This document shows positions 35,075 through 43,456 of a DNA stretch of 64,000 bases, one piece after another (the first letter of the stretch is position 1; each line of letters starts with the position of its first letter). The DNA is from Roseococcus suduntuyensis. GTDB lineage: Bacteria > Pseudomonadota > Alphaproteobacteria > Acetobacterales > Acetobacteraceae. A model generated the notes under the pieces. The model was given only the letters and a program-made list of their open reading frames with translations. It made no database searches and was not told the origin of the DNA. Made by a program: the position numbers and the translations under genes. The DNA lies in the NCBI RefSeq assembly GCF_014196305.1, contig NZ_JACIDJ010000003.1:124001-188000 (forward strand), in the 5' to 3' direction.

Positions 35075-36046
35075 TCAATCCAGGCGGATGTTCCCCTCGC
35101 GGATCACCCGCTCCCACTTGGAGAGTTCGGCCTCCAGGAAGGCGCGGAACTCGTCCGGCGTGTTGCGGCGGGTGCCCACGTTCAGCCCGGCCAGGCGCTC
35201 GGCCACGGCCGGGTGGGCGATGGCCTCGTTCATGGCGGCGTTGAGTCGCTGCACCACCTCGGCGGGCGTGCCGCGGGGCACGAAGGCACCGTTCCACTCA
35301 TAGGCCTCGAAGCCGGGCAGCGTCTCGGCCACCGCCGGCACGTCGGGCAGGCTGGCCAGCCGCCCCGCGCCGCTATGCCCCACCGCCCGCAGCGCGCCGG
35401 ACTGCACATGGCCCGTGGAGGCGCTGGCATTGCTGAAGAAGAAATTGATCTGCCCGCCGATCACATCCGTGAGGGCCGGCCCGCCGCCGCGATAGGGCAC
35501 ATGGGTCAGCGGCAGCTGCGTCATCTGCCGGAACAGCTCCAACGCCATGTGCTGCGCCGAGCCATTGCCCGAGAACGCCCAGTTCAGCCCGCCCGGCGTG
35601 TTCCGTGCCAGGGCGATCACATCCTGCACCGTGCGGACCTGCACGCTGGGCGTCACCACCAGCAGGTTCGGCACCACGGCGGAGAGGAAGACCGGCACCA
35701 GGTCCCGCCGCACGTCGAAGGGGATGTGCGGCATCAGGAACGGGTTGATGGAGAGCCCCGTCGCATCATAGAGCAGCGTGTAGCCATCGGCCGCGCTGCG
35801 CACGGCGGCATTGGCGCCGATGGTGCCCGTGGCGCCCGGCCGGTTCTCGATGATGAAGTTCTGGCCCAGGATTTCGGCCACGCGCGCGAAGAGGATGCGC
35901 CCCACCGTGTCCGCGCCGCCGCCCGGCGGCCAGGGGATGATGACGCGCACCGGCCGTTGCGGCCAGGCGCCTTGGGCGTGAACGACCGCCGGTGCGGCGA
36001 GCGCGCCGAGCAGCAAGGCCCGGCGCGCGGTGGTGATGATGGACAT
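35075..36046 (-). CDS. Bug/TctC family tripartite tricarboxylate receptor
   Basis: A 323-residue receptor started at ATG 36046, with an Arg-containing signal peptide cleaved near VVHAQG (about 25). The TctC fold signatures are WPQRPVRVIIPWPPGGGAD, ILGQNFIIENRPGATGTIGA and HVPYRGGGPALTDVIGGQ. Bug proteins bind carboxylates, amino acids or nicotinate-like compounds and deliver them to TctAB permeases or act as sensors. No tctA or tctB lies in the window. A 41-bp gap separates it from a second Bug gene upstream. Confidence 0.9.
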   Translation of the reverse strand: MSIITTARRALLLGALAAPAVVHAQGAWPQRPVRVIIPWPPGGGADTVGRILFARVAEILGQNFIIENRPGATGTIGANAAVRSAADGYTLLYDATGLSINPFLMPHIPFDVRRDLVPVFLSAVVPNLLVVTPSVQVRTVQDVIALARNTPGGLNWAFSGNGSAQHMALELFRQMTQLPLTHVPYRGGGPALTDVIGGQINFFFSNASASTGHVQSGALRAVGHSGAGRLASLPDVPAVAETLPGFEAYEWNGAFVPRGTPAEVVQRLNAAMNEAIAHPAVAERLAGLNVGTRRNTPDEFRAFLEAELSKWERVIREGNIRLD

Positions 36047-36050
36047 GGCA

Positions 36051-36076
36051 ACTGCCTCCCTTGCGTTGAAGGCAGT
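36051..36076 (-). terminator. Intercistronic hairpin between two Bug genes
   Basis: ACTGCCT-N12-AGGCAGT, a perfect 7-bp dyad in the 41-bp gap between the two receptor genes. No U-tract follows on the minus strand, so it is more likely an mRNA-stability or spacing element than a strong terminator. Confidence 0.35.
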
Positions 36077-36087
36077 ATGCCCGCCCC

Positions 36088-37056
36088 TCACTCCGGCTGG
36101 AAGTTGGCGATCCGGAGCAGTTCCTGCGTGCGGTTGAAATCGGCCTGAATGAAATTCACCAGCTCCTGCCCGCCCTGGAACAGCGGCTCGATGCCCAGCG
36201 TCACCGTGCGCTGCGCCACGTCGGGCTCCAGCATGGCGGTGGAAAGTTCGCGCTGGATGCGCTCCGTGATCTCGGCCGGCACGCCACGCGGGCCCCAGAT
36301 CGCCCACCAGGATTGCAGGTCCACGCTGGGCATGCCGCCCTCGGCCGTGGTCGGGACATCCGGCGCGGCCGGGCTGCGCCGCGCCGAGGTGATGGCGACG
36401 GGCTTCGCGCGGTTGGCGCGCACCGGCGGCAGCGTGGCCAGCATCGGGTCGAAGATGAGCTGCACGCGGTCGGCGAACAGGTCCGGCAGGGCGGGGCCGG
36501 TGCCGCGATAGGTCGCGATCGGCACCTCCACGCCCAGTTGCCGGATGAACTCCACCGTGGCGAGATGCCCCGCCGCCCCCAGCGAGGAGGTGGCGAAGGT
36601 CCAGTCGCGCGGATTGGCGCGGATGGCGGCCACCACCTCCTGCAGGGTGGTTTGCGGGCGGCCCGGCGCCATGATCAGCAGCAGCGGCCCCTGCCCCACG
36701 CGGGCCACCGGCGCCAGGTCCACCATGGGGTCATAGCCCGGGTCGCGCAGCACCAGCCGCGCCAGCGTCTGCACGCTGGCCGAGAAGCAGAAGGTGTAGC
36801 CATCCGGGGTGGACTGCGCGACATAGCGCCCGCCCACCGTGCCGCTGGCGCCGGAACGGTTCTCGACCACCACGTTCTGGCCAAGCCGTTCCTGGAGTTT
36901 CTGCGCGGTGATGCGCGCCATGGCATCCACCGAGCCGCCCGGCGCGTAGGGTGCAACCAGGCGGATGGTGCGGTTGGGCCAGGCGCCCTGCGCGTGCACC
37001 GCCGGCGCCGCCAGCAGACCGACGCCCGCCGCGGCCAAAATCCCACGCCGATTCAT
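36088..37056 (-). CDS. Bug/TctC family tripartite tricarboxylate receptor
   Basis: A 322-residue receptor with a signal peptide (NRRGILAAAGVGLLAAP, cleavage near AVHAQG at about 23). The two receptor loops are WPNRTIRLVAPYAPGGSVDAM-like at residues 27-46 and LGQNVVVENRSGASGTVG at about 59-76; the third is VPIATYRGTGPAL. It is clearly diverged from its neighbour at 35075, so the pair binds different ligands. Upstream, a 110-bp gap separates it from the hydantoinase gene on the same strand. Confidence 0.9.
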   Translation of the reverse strand: MNRRGILAAAGVGLLAAPAVHAQGAWPNRTIRLVAPYAPGGSVDAMARITAQKLQERLGQNVVVENRSGASGTVGGRYVAQSTPDGYTFCFSASVQTLARLVLRDPGYDPMVDLAPVARVGQGPLLLIMAPGRPQTTLQEVVAAIRANPRDWTFATSSLGAAGHLATVEFIRQLGVEVPIATYRGTGPALPDLFADRVQLIFDPMLATLPPVRANRAKPVAITSARRSPAAPDVPTTAEGGMPSVDLQSWWAIWGPRGVPAEITERIQRELSTAMLEPDVAQRTVTLGIEPLFQGGQELVNFIQADFNRTQELLRIANFQPE

Positions 37057-37166
37057 TATAGTGGCCTCCTTGCCGATTGATTGCAGCGACGCTAACCAAC
37101 CGGCCCCGCCGCCGCAATCACAAGGTTACGGCGGGATGACGCCACCAGGCGGCTTATGCCCCCTCC

Positions 37167-38615
37167 TTAATCAGCGAAACCATTGGGCGTGATGCCGCGC
37201 GGGGCGATCATGTCGTAGGGCGCGCGGGGCAGGAATTGGCCGGTGCCGGGCTGGGCCGTCACCTGGTCGTTCTCCATCACGCTCTCGCCGCGGCGCAGCA
37301 CCCGCACCGGCCAGCCCGTGACCTCCATGCCCTCATAGGGCGTGTAGTCGGCCACATGCTGCATCATGGCGTTGGTCAGCGTGCGCTTGCGCTGGGGGTC
37401 CCACAGCGCGATGTCGGCATCGGCGCCCACATGGATGCCGCCCTTGCGCGGCCAGAGGCCCAGCATCTTGGCCGGGTTGGTGGCGACGAGGCGGACGAAG
37501 TGCTCGGGCGTGATGCGGCCCTTGGAGACACCCTCGCTGAACATCAGCGGCAGGCGGGCGGTGATGCCGGGGATGCCGTTCGGGATGCGGTCGAAGCGGT
37601 CGGTGCCGTTCTGCCGCTTCCCGTTCGGGCCCTCGAAGCTGTAGGCGCAATGGTCGCTGGACACCACGTCCAGCACGCCGCGGCGGATCATGTCCCAGAC
37701 GCGCTCATGCTCGTCCGCGCCGCGCGGGGCGGGGCTGCAGATGAACTTCGCCCCCTCGAACGCGCCATCCTTCGCGCTGGTGCGGGCCATGTCGTCGGCC
37801 GTCAGCGTGACGTATTGCGGGCAGGTCTCGCCCCAGACCTTCACGCCGCGCGCCTGGGCGGCGGCGATCTCCTCGGCCACCTCGGCGCAACTCACATGGA
37901 AGACCTGGATGGGCTGGTCCACGAGTTCCGCCAGCGCGATGGCGCGGTGCGTGGCCTCGCGCTCCACCACGGGCGGCCGCGCCCAGGCGTGGTATTTGGG
38001 CGCGGTGAGGCCCGCGGCCAGCAGCGCCTCGATGCGCCACTTGATGGCGTCGTAGTTCTCGCAATGGACATGAACGAGGCACTGGTGCTTCCGCGCCGCG
38101 CGCAGCACGCGCAGGTATTCGGCGTCGCTCAGGTGCACCGCGTCATAGGTCAGGAACACCTTCAGGCTGCGGATGCCGCGCGCCACCACCTGCGGCAATT
38201 CGCGTTCCAGCACCTCGTCGGTCGGGTCGGTGATGATCTGGTGGAAGCTGTGGTCCAGCATGCCGGTGGCGGCGCGGCGGGCGTAGTCGTCCGCGCGCTC
38301 CAGGATGCCATGGCCCTTCCATTGCGGAATGAAGGACACGGTGCTGGTGGTGCCGCCCGCGAAGGCGGCGCGCGAAGCGGTGATGAAGCTCTCCTCGCTG
38401 AGCCCGCCCGCGGCATTGGGTTCCTCGATGTGGCAATGCGTGTCCACGCCGCCCGGCATCACCCACAGCCCATCGGCCTCGATGACCTGCGCGGCCCCCT
38501 CGATCCGTTCCGCCAGCGCCACCACGCGCCCGCCCGCGATGCCGACATCGGCCCGCCGCATGCCATCGGCGGTCACGATCATGCCGCCACGGATCGCCAG
38601 TTCCACTTCGCTCAT
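37167..38615 (-). CDS. Dihydropyrimidinase / D-hydantoinase
   Basis: A 482-residue cyclic amidohydrolase with the full binuclear zinc site: DTHCH (Asp58, His60, His62), the carboxylated lysine in SLKVFLTYD (Lys152), VHVHCEN (His184), FHVSCAE (His240) and SSDHCAYS (Asp321). Family members open dihydropyrimidines, hydantoins or phthalimide-like rings. It precedes two Bug receptor genes on the same strand, so uptake of the substrate by a Bug system is plausible. The 5' side is divergent from hemN. Confidence 0.88.
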   Translation of the reverse strand: MSEVELAIRGGMIVTADGMRRADVGIAGGRVVALAERIEGAAQVIEADGLWVMPGGVDTHCHIEEPNAAGGLSEESFITASRAAFAGGTTSTVSFIPQWKGHGILERADDYARRAATGMLDHSFHQIITDPTDEVLERELPQVVARGIRSLKVFLTYDAVHLSDAEYLRVLRAARKHQCLVHVHCENYDAIKWRIEALLAAGLTAPKYHAWARPPVVEREATHRAIALAELVDQPIQVFHVSCAEVAEEIAAAQARGVKVWGETCPQYVTLTADDMARTSAKDGAFEGAKFICSPAPRGADEHERVWDMIRRGVLDVVSSDHCAYSFEGPNGKRQNGTDRFDRIPNGIPGITARLPLMFSEGVSKGRITPEHFVRLVATNPAKMLGLWPRKGGIHVGADADIALWDPQRKRTLTNAMMQHVADYTPYEGMEVTGWPVRVLRRGESVMENDQVTAQPGTGQFLPRAPYDMIAPRGITPNGFAD

Positions 38616-38653
38616 TCCCGCACTCCTGGTTCCAACATATCAAAGTCCTTGGA

Positions 38654-38667
38654 TTGATCGGGCGCAA
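38654..38667. promoter_or_regulatory. Weak FNR-like half-conserved box upstream of hemN
   Basis: TTGAT-CGGG-CGCAA keeps the left FNR half-site and three of five bases of the right half (consensus TTGAT-N4-ATCAA). It lies 38-51 bp before the hemN ATG, which suits an activator site. hemN is a classic FnrL target in alphaproteobacteria. The match is too weak to be sure. Confidence 0.28.
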
Positions 38668-38704
38668 GGCGATACGACGGGGTGACAAGGCAGCATCCTG
38701 ACCC

Positions 38705-40036
38705 ATGAAGCTCCTCGACCGCTCCGGCTACGCCCAGGCCAACCTGCCGCGCTACACCAGCTATCCCACCGCGCCGCATTTCGGCCCGCTGGAGGAGGCG
38801 ACCTATCGCGGCTGGCTGTCGCGCATGCCGCCGGCCGAGGCGCTCTCCCTCTACGTCCACATCCCCTTCTGCCATGAGCTGTGCTGGTATTGCGGCTGCC
38901 ACACCTCGGTGACGCGCAACGAGGAGCGCATCGCCCGCTATGCCGAGGCGTTGCACCGCGAGGCGCGGCTGCTCGCACTCGCCCTGCCCGCCGATGGCAT
39001 CGTGCAGAACCTGCACCTGGGCGGCGGCACGCCGAGCGCGCTGGGGGCCGCGCGGCTCTCGGCGCTGATGGGCAAGCTGCGCGCGCTGTATCCCTTCGCG
39101 CGGCATGCGGAACTCTCCATCGAGCTGGACCCGCGCACGCTGACCGAAGAGGTGGTGGCGACGCTCGCGCGGGAGGGCTTCACCCGCGCCTCGCTCGGTT
39201 TGCAGGATGCGAACCCGGAGGTGCAGGAATTGATGGGCCGCATCCAGCCGGCCGAGATGGTGCGCACCGCCGTCGAGCGGCTGCGGGCGGCGGGGGTTTC
39301 GGCCATCAACCTCGACATGATGTATGGGCTGCCCGGCCAGAGCCGCGCCCATGTGGCGGCGACGGCGGCGCTGGCGGCGGAACTCGGCGCCGACCGCGTC
39401 TCGGTCTTCGGCTATGCCCATGTGCCCTGGATGAAGCCCGCCCAGAAGGCGATCCTCGAGAGCGACCTGCCCGATGCCGCCGCCCGCATGGAACAGGCGC
39501 AGGAAGCCTCCGACGTGCTGCGCGCGGCGGGCTTCATGCCCATCGGCCTCGACCACTTCGCCCGGCCCGCCGACCCCATGGCGCGCGCCGCCGCCGCCGG
39601 CCGGCTGCGCCGCAACTTCCAGGGCTACACCACCGATGACGCGCCGATGCTGCTGGGGCTGGGCGCCTCCTCTATCGGCGCGGTGCCGCAGGGCTATGCC
39701 CAGAACATCCCCGATGAGCGCGGCTATGTGGCGGCCATCGAGGCGGGGAAGCTGCCCGTGGTCCGTGGCCTCGCCTTCACGGGCGAGGACATCATCCGCC
39801 GCGCGGCCATCGAACGGGTGATGTGCGACCTGGCGCTGGACCTCGACACGCTGCCGGCGGCCATATTGCAATCGGCGCTGCCCGGGCTGCAGGGCCTGGA
39901 GCGGGATGGGCTGGTGCGGCTGGCCGGCGCCTGGCTGACGGTGCCGGACGAGGCGCGGCCCTTCCTGCGGCATGTCGCTTCCTGCTTCGATGCCAGGCTG
40001 AACAGCGGCAAGGGCAGGCACAGCGCGGCGGTGTGA
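38705..40036 (+). CDS. hemN: Oxygen-independent coproporphyrinogen III oxidase
   Basis: A 443-residue radical SAM enzyme that decarboxylates coproporphyrinogen III to protoporphyrinogen IX without oxygen. The 4Fe-4S motif is CHELCWYC (Cys56, Cys60, Cys63), with Cys65 next to it as in true HemN. Other blocks are LHLGGGTPSAL, the SIELDPRTL strand, and GLDHFARPADP with the downstream NFQGYTTDD motif that marks HemN rather than HemW or HutW. Full length. It is divergent from the hydantoinase gene. Confidence 0.95.
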   Translation: MKLLDRSGYAQANLPRYTSYPTAPHFGPLEEATYRGWLSRMPPAEALSLYVHIPFCHELCWYCGCHTSVTRNEERIARYAEALHREARLLALALPADGIVQNLHLGGGTPSALGAARLSALMGKLRALYPFARHAELSIELDPRTLTEEVVATLAREGFTRASLGLQDANPEVQELMGRIQPAEMVRTAVERLRAAGVSAINLDMMYGLPGQSRAHVAATAALAAELGADRVSVFGYAHVPWMKPAQKAILESDLPDAAARMEQAQEASDVLRAAGFMPIGLDHFARPADPMARAAAAGRLRRNFQGYTTDDAPMLLGLGASSIGAVPQGYAQNIPDERGYVAAIEAGKLPVVRGLAFTGEDIIRRAAIERVMCDLALDLDTLPAAILQSALPGLQGLERDGLVRLAGAWLTVPDEARPFLRHVASCFDARLNSGKGRHSAAV

Positions 40037-40042
40037 TTATTG

Positions 40043-40176
40043 TTCCCCACGACATCGCCTTCGGCGCTGCCGCGGGGGCCCCGACTTTAATCCCCACGAA
40101 ACCGCCTGCGGCGTCTTCGCGGGGGCCCCGAGGTATTCCCCACAAAACCGCCTTCGGCGCTTTCGCGGGGGCCCCG
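40043..40176. repeat. Three 41-bp direct repeats, 46-47 bp period
   Basis: Copies at 40043-40083, 40090-40130 and 40136-40176 start with YCCCCAC and end with GCGGGGGCCCCG. The middle part CGCC-TTC-GGCG is a small hairpin, and GGGGCCCC is self-complementary. Copies are 80-90% alike, with 5-6 base spacers that are also similar. The array lies between the hemN end and the MBL gene end (convergent). Confidence 0.8.
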
Positions 40177-40190
40177 TCGGGTCAGCCGCC

Positions 40191-40218
40191 TTACTATCTT
40201 ACGATCTTACTATCTTAC
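40191..40218. repeat. 8-bp tandem repeat TTACTATC in an AT-rich patch
   Basis: TTACTATC, TTACGATC, TTACTATC and a final TTAC follow one another. This is the most AT-rich spot of the region. The rest of the gap to 40299 shows no gene; it ends in an A-run (CTGAAAAAAG) that on the minus strand gives a CTTTTTTCAG tract 14-22 bases after the MBL stop codon. Confidence 0.7.
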
Positions 40219-40299
40219 CCGTTCCCCACATGCGGTAGGCATGGGAAGGGCGTTAGCGGCCCGGACAATGCCCTGAAATACTGAAAAAAGTCAAGAAAT

Positions 40300-40938
40300 T
40301 CAGCGCGGCAAGAAGGGGTTGGTCCGCCGCTCCGTGCCGAAATCCGAACCCGGCCCGTGCCCGCAGAGGAACTGGATGTCGTCGCCCAGCGGCATCAGCT
40401 TGGTCATGATGGCGCCGATCAGCGCGTCATGGTCGCCATAGGGGAAGTCCGTGCGGCCGATCGAGCCCTGGAACAGCACATCGCCCACGAAGGCGATCCG
40501 CAGCGCCTCCGAGACGAAGACCACGCTGCCCGGCGAATGCCCCGGGCAATGCTGCACGGCGAATTCCTGGCCCGCGATGGTGACCGTCTCGCCCTCCGTG
40601 AGCCAGCGGTCGGGCACCAGGTTGCGCACCTCCAGACCATAGGCGGCGCCCTGCTTTTCCAGATTGTCCAGCAGCATCTTGTCCGCCAGGTGCGGCCCCA
40701 CCACGGGCACGCCGGGCGAGGCCTCGCGCAGCTCATCCGCGCCGCCGGCGTGGTCTATGTGGCCGTGGGTGAGCAGGATCTGCTCCAGCTCCAGCCCCTG
40801 CTCCGCCAGCACCTGCCGAATGCGCGCCACGTCGCCGCCGGGGTCGATCACGGTGGCGCGCAGGGTCGTGTCGTCCCAGACCAGGGCGCAGTTCTGCTGG
40901 AAGGCGGTGACGGGGAGGATGGCGGCCTTGAGGGCCAT
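40300..40938 (-). CDS. MBL-fold hydrolase, glyoxalase II-like
   Basis: A 212-residue metallo-beta-lactamase-fold hydrolase started at ATG 40938. The metal motif is THGHIDHAGG (His58, His60, Asp62, His63), with further ligands in VQHCPGHSPGSVVF and FVGDVLFQGSIGRTDF. The short length without the C-terminal helical domain matches the YcbL-type glyoxalase II-like group, which hydrolyses S-lactoylglutathione or related thioesters. It lies 35 bp before the histidine kinase gene end on the same strand. Confidence 0.85.
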   Translation of the reverse strand: MALKAAILPVTAFQQNCALVWDDTTLRATVIDPGGDVARIRQVLAEQGLELEQILLTHGHIDHAGGADELREASPGVPVVGPHLADKMLLDNLEKQGAAYGLEVRNLVPDRWLTEGETVTIAGQEFAVQHCPGHSPGSVVFVSEALRIAFVGDVLFQGSIGRTDFPYGDHDALIGAIMTKLMPLGDDIQFLCGHGPGSDFGTERRTNPFLPR

Positions 40939-40973
40939 GGGCGGGTCTCCGTTCCGGGGTCCGCCCCTGGCTA

Positions 40974-42371
40974 TCACCCCGGCAGCAGCATCACCACCCT
41001 CAGCCCGCCCTGGTCCTCGCCCGAGGGCGCGCGGTTATGAAGCGTCACCTCGCCCCCATGCGCCCGGAAAATGCTGCGCGCGATGGTCAGGCCGAGCCCC
41101 GTGCCGCCCGTCTCGCGGTTGCGGCTGCCCTCGATGCGCTGGAAGGGCTGGAACACCTTTTCGTGGAAGTGGTCGGGGATGCCCGGCCCGTCATCCTCCA
41201 GCACCAGGCGCGCGCCGCCCCCGCGGGGTTCCAGCGTCAGCCTTGCGGCATCGCCGTATTTCAGGGCATTGGCCACCAGGTTGACGAGGGCGCGCTTCAT
41301 CGCCAGCGGCCGCAGCGGCATCACGAAATGCTCCGGCCCCTCGTAATGGATGCGCTCGGCCAGCTCCGGGTTCGCATCGGTCGCCTCGTCCAGCACGGTG
41401 CGGGCGAGGCTGGCCAGGTCGAGCGGAGTCGCGGGCTCGGCCGCCGCGTCGTCGCGGGCGAAGGCCAGGGTGGAGGCGATCATCGCCTCCATCTCGGTCA
41501 GGTCCGCCAGCATGCGGCGCTGCTGGTCCTCGTCGTCCATGAATTCGGCGCGCAGCCGCAGGCGGGTGATGGGCGTGCGCAGGTCATGGCTGATGGCGGC
41601 CAGCATCTGCGTGCGATCGGCCACGAAGCGGCGGATGTTGCTGGCCATGCCGTTGAAGGCGGCGGCGGCCTGTGCCACCTCGCGCGGGCCGTTCTCGGGC
41701 AGGGCGGGCGCGTTCACGTCGCGGCCCAGGCGCTCGGCCGCGGCCGCGAGGTCCGCCACGGGGCGCGTCAGCCGCCGCACCGCCCACAGGATGAGCAGCA
41801 GCGCCGTGACCGACATGGCCGCGAAGGCGAAGAGGAAACGGTCGGAATGCCAGGGCCGGGGGGCGGGCACGCGCATGGAGAGGTTCAGCCAGGCGGGCGG
41901 CGCCCAGGGCGGGTCGGCGAAGCGCAGCGAGATCACGATATGCGAGGGGCCGGCCATGCCCGAGACGATGTCGGCCGGGCGCATGCGGCGAGCCACGATG
42001 GGCGGCGGGCCCTCCAGCCGGAACAGCCGCGCATGGCCCGGGGCCACGGGGGGCATGTCGGGCTTGGCGCGGGGGGTGGCCTCCAGCGTGGCGGTCACCT
42101 CGGGGGGGAATTCGGCCTCGGCCAGCAGGGCGATCCGGCGCTCGGGCGGCGCGGTGGCCAGCACCCGCCACAGGCCGATGATGCGGTTGGAGATGTAACG
42201 CGCCTCGGCCGCGCGTTGCAGTTCGATGCGGTCGAAGGCGTGGATGGTCAGGCCCAGCCCCTGCACCGACATCAGCCCCACCACCAGCACCAGCGCGGTG
42301 CGGCCGGCGAGCGTGCGCGGGCGCAGCCAGCCGAACCAGCGCCATTCGCGCTGGGGTGAGGCGGTGCTCAA
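40974..42371 (-). CDS. Sensor histidine kinase, EnvZ-like
   Basis: A 465-residue inner membrane kinase. Two transmembrane helices (about 24-44 and 179-199) flank a periplasmic region of about 135 residues rich in Pro and Arg. A HAMP domain follows (about 199-250), then the phospho-acceptor HisKA helix AISHDLRTP with His262, and an HATPase domain with N-box NLVANALKYG, DDGPGIP and GTGLGLTIA. The start is TTG at 42371, overlapping the response regulator stop by 4 bp. The architecture and its OmpR partner suggest envelope or osmotic sensing, but no target is visible. Confidence 0.9.
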   Translation of the reverse strand: MSTASPQREWRWFGWLRPRTLAGRTALVLVVGLMSVQGLGLTIHAFDRIELQRAAEARYISNRIIGLWRVLATAPPERRIALLAEAEFPPEVTATLEATPRAKPDMPPVAPGHARLFRLEGPPPIVARRMRPADIVSGMAGPSHIVISLRFADPPWAPPAWLNLSMRVPAPRPWHSDRFLFAFAAMSVTALLLILWAVRRLTRPVADLAAAAERLGRDVNAPALPENGPREVAQAAAAFNGMASNIRRFVADRTQMLAAISHDLRTPITRLRLRAEFMDDEDQQRRMLADLTEMEAMIASTLAFARDDAAAEPATPLDLASLARTVLDEATDANPELAERIHYEGPEHFVMPLRPLAMKRALVNLVANALKYGDAARLTLEPRGGGARLVLEDDGPGIPDHFHEKVFQPFQRIEGSRNRETGGTGLGLTIARSIFRAHGGEVTLHNRAPSGEDQGGLRVVMLLPG

Positions 42372-43084
42372 CCCCGTTCGACCGTGGCCGAGAGCACATA
42401 GCCGCCGCCGCGCACGGTCTTGATGACCGAGGGGTTGCGCCCGTCATCCTCCAGCTTGCGCCGCAGCCGCGAGATGGCGACGTCAATGGCGCGGTCGAAG
42501 GGGCCGGGCTGGCGGTTGTGGATGATGTCCATGAGCATGTCGCGCGTCATCACCCGGTTCGGGCGGTCGAGCAATGTGGTCAGCAGCTCGTATTCGCCGC
42601 CCGTGAGCGGCACCTCCGCGCCATCGGGGTTGAGCAGGCGGCGGCGCGTGGGCTCCAGCACCCAGCCGGCGAAGCGCAGGATCTGGTCGGGCACGGCCTC
42701 CTGCGCCTCCGCACCCTGGGCGCGGCGCAGCACGGCGCGGATGCGGGCCAGCAACTCGCGTGGGTTGAAGGGCTTGGCCATGTAGTCGTCGGCGCCGAGC
42801 TCGAGGCCCACGATGCGGTCCGTCTCCTCGCCCATGGCGGTCAGCATCACGATGGGGATGCTGGATTGCTGGCGCAGCCAGCGCGCGAGGTCGAGGCCGG
42901 ATTCCCCCGGCATCATCAGGTCCAGCACGACGAGGTTGTAGCGCGCCAGCGGCCAGAGCTTGCGCGCATCGCGCGCGTCCCGCGCCAGGGTCACGCGCAG
43001 CCCCTGCTTTTCCAGGAATTTTCCCAGAAGCTCCCGGATGTCGCGGTCGTCGTCGATCACGAGGATGTGCGGCTTGGTCTCCAT
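42368..43084 (-). CDS. OmpR-family response regulator
   Basis: A 238-residue regulator started at ATG 43084. Receiver: DDD at 11-13, phospho-acceptor Asp55 in LVVLDLMMPG, Thr82 in VMLTAMGE and Lys104 in YMAKPF. The C-terminal winged helix (about 140-235) ends with the typical VKTVRGGGYVL-like stretch after ISRLRRKLEDD. It is phosphorylated by the kinase encoded directly downstream. A longer open frame upstream overlaps the tRNA and is not coding. Confidence 0.92.
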   Translation of the reverse strand: METKPHILVIDDDRDIRELLGKFLEKQGLRVTLARDARDARKLWPLARYNLVVLDLMMPGESGLDLARWLRQQSSIPIVMLTAMGEETDRIVGLELGADDYMAKPFNPRELLARIRAVLRRAQGAEAQEAVPDQILRFAGWVLEPTRRRLLNPDGAEVPLTGGEYELLTTLLDRPNRVMTRDMLMDIIHNRQPGPFDRAIDVAISRLRRKLEDDGRNPSVIKTVRGGGYVLSATVERG

Positions 43085-43186
43085 GCCGGGAATGTTACAG
43101 CGGGGCCGTGTTGCGCGGTGTGGCCTATTGTAACAGAGCTTGCGGCTCTCGACCCCCGCGCGCGGCGCGTGATATGCAGCGCCCAC

Positions 43187-43272
43187 GGGGGCGTGCCGGA
43201 ACGGTAGACGGACTCGGCTCAAAATCGAGCGGCCGCAAGGCCATGGGGGTTCGAGTCCCCCCGCCCCTACCA
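43187..43272 (+). tRNA. tRNA-Leu (CAA anticodon)
   Basis: An 86-base class II tRNA. The acceptor GGGGGCG pairs CGCCCCT with a G-U first pair; the discriminator is A, and CCA is encoded (43270-43272). The anticodon stem CTCGG/TCGAG holds loop CTCAAAA with anticodon CAA at 43220-43222. The long variable arm is GGCC-GCAA-GGCC, and the T arm is GGGGG-TTCGAGT-CCCCC. It reads UUG leucine codons. It is divergent from the response regulator gene. Confidence 0.95.
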
Positions 43273-43456
43273 GACCCCCCTTCCGGAAGACCGCCGTTCC
43301 AGGCGCCTCAGCCACGGCCACCCCTCACGTGGAGGATGTGCGCGAAAGGAAGGAACGCCTGGAGAAACAGGCAAGCTTGAGGGAGGATCCGGCAACCAGG
43401 AAAGGTCGCCTTGGAGGATAGGTGCCGCCGCAACACCCCTCCAACAGGAGTTCCCG

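Noticed and set aside
40043-40176. Possible CRISPR array
   Set aside because: Only three imperfect repeats with 5-6 base, similar spacers; no cas genes nearby.
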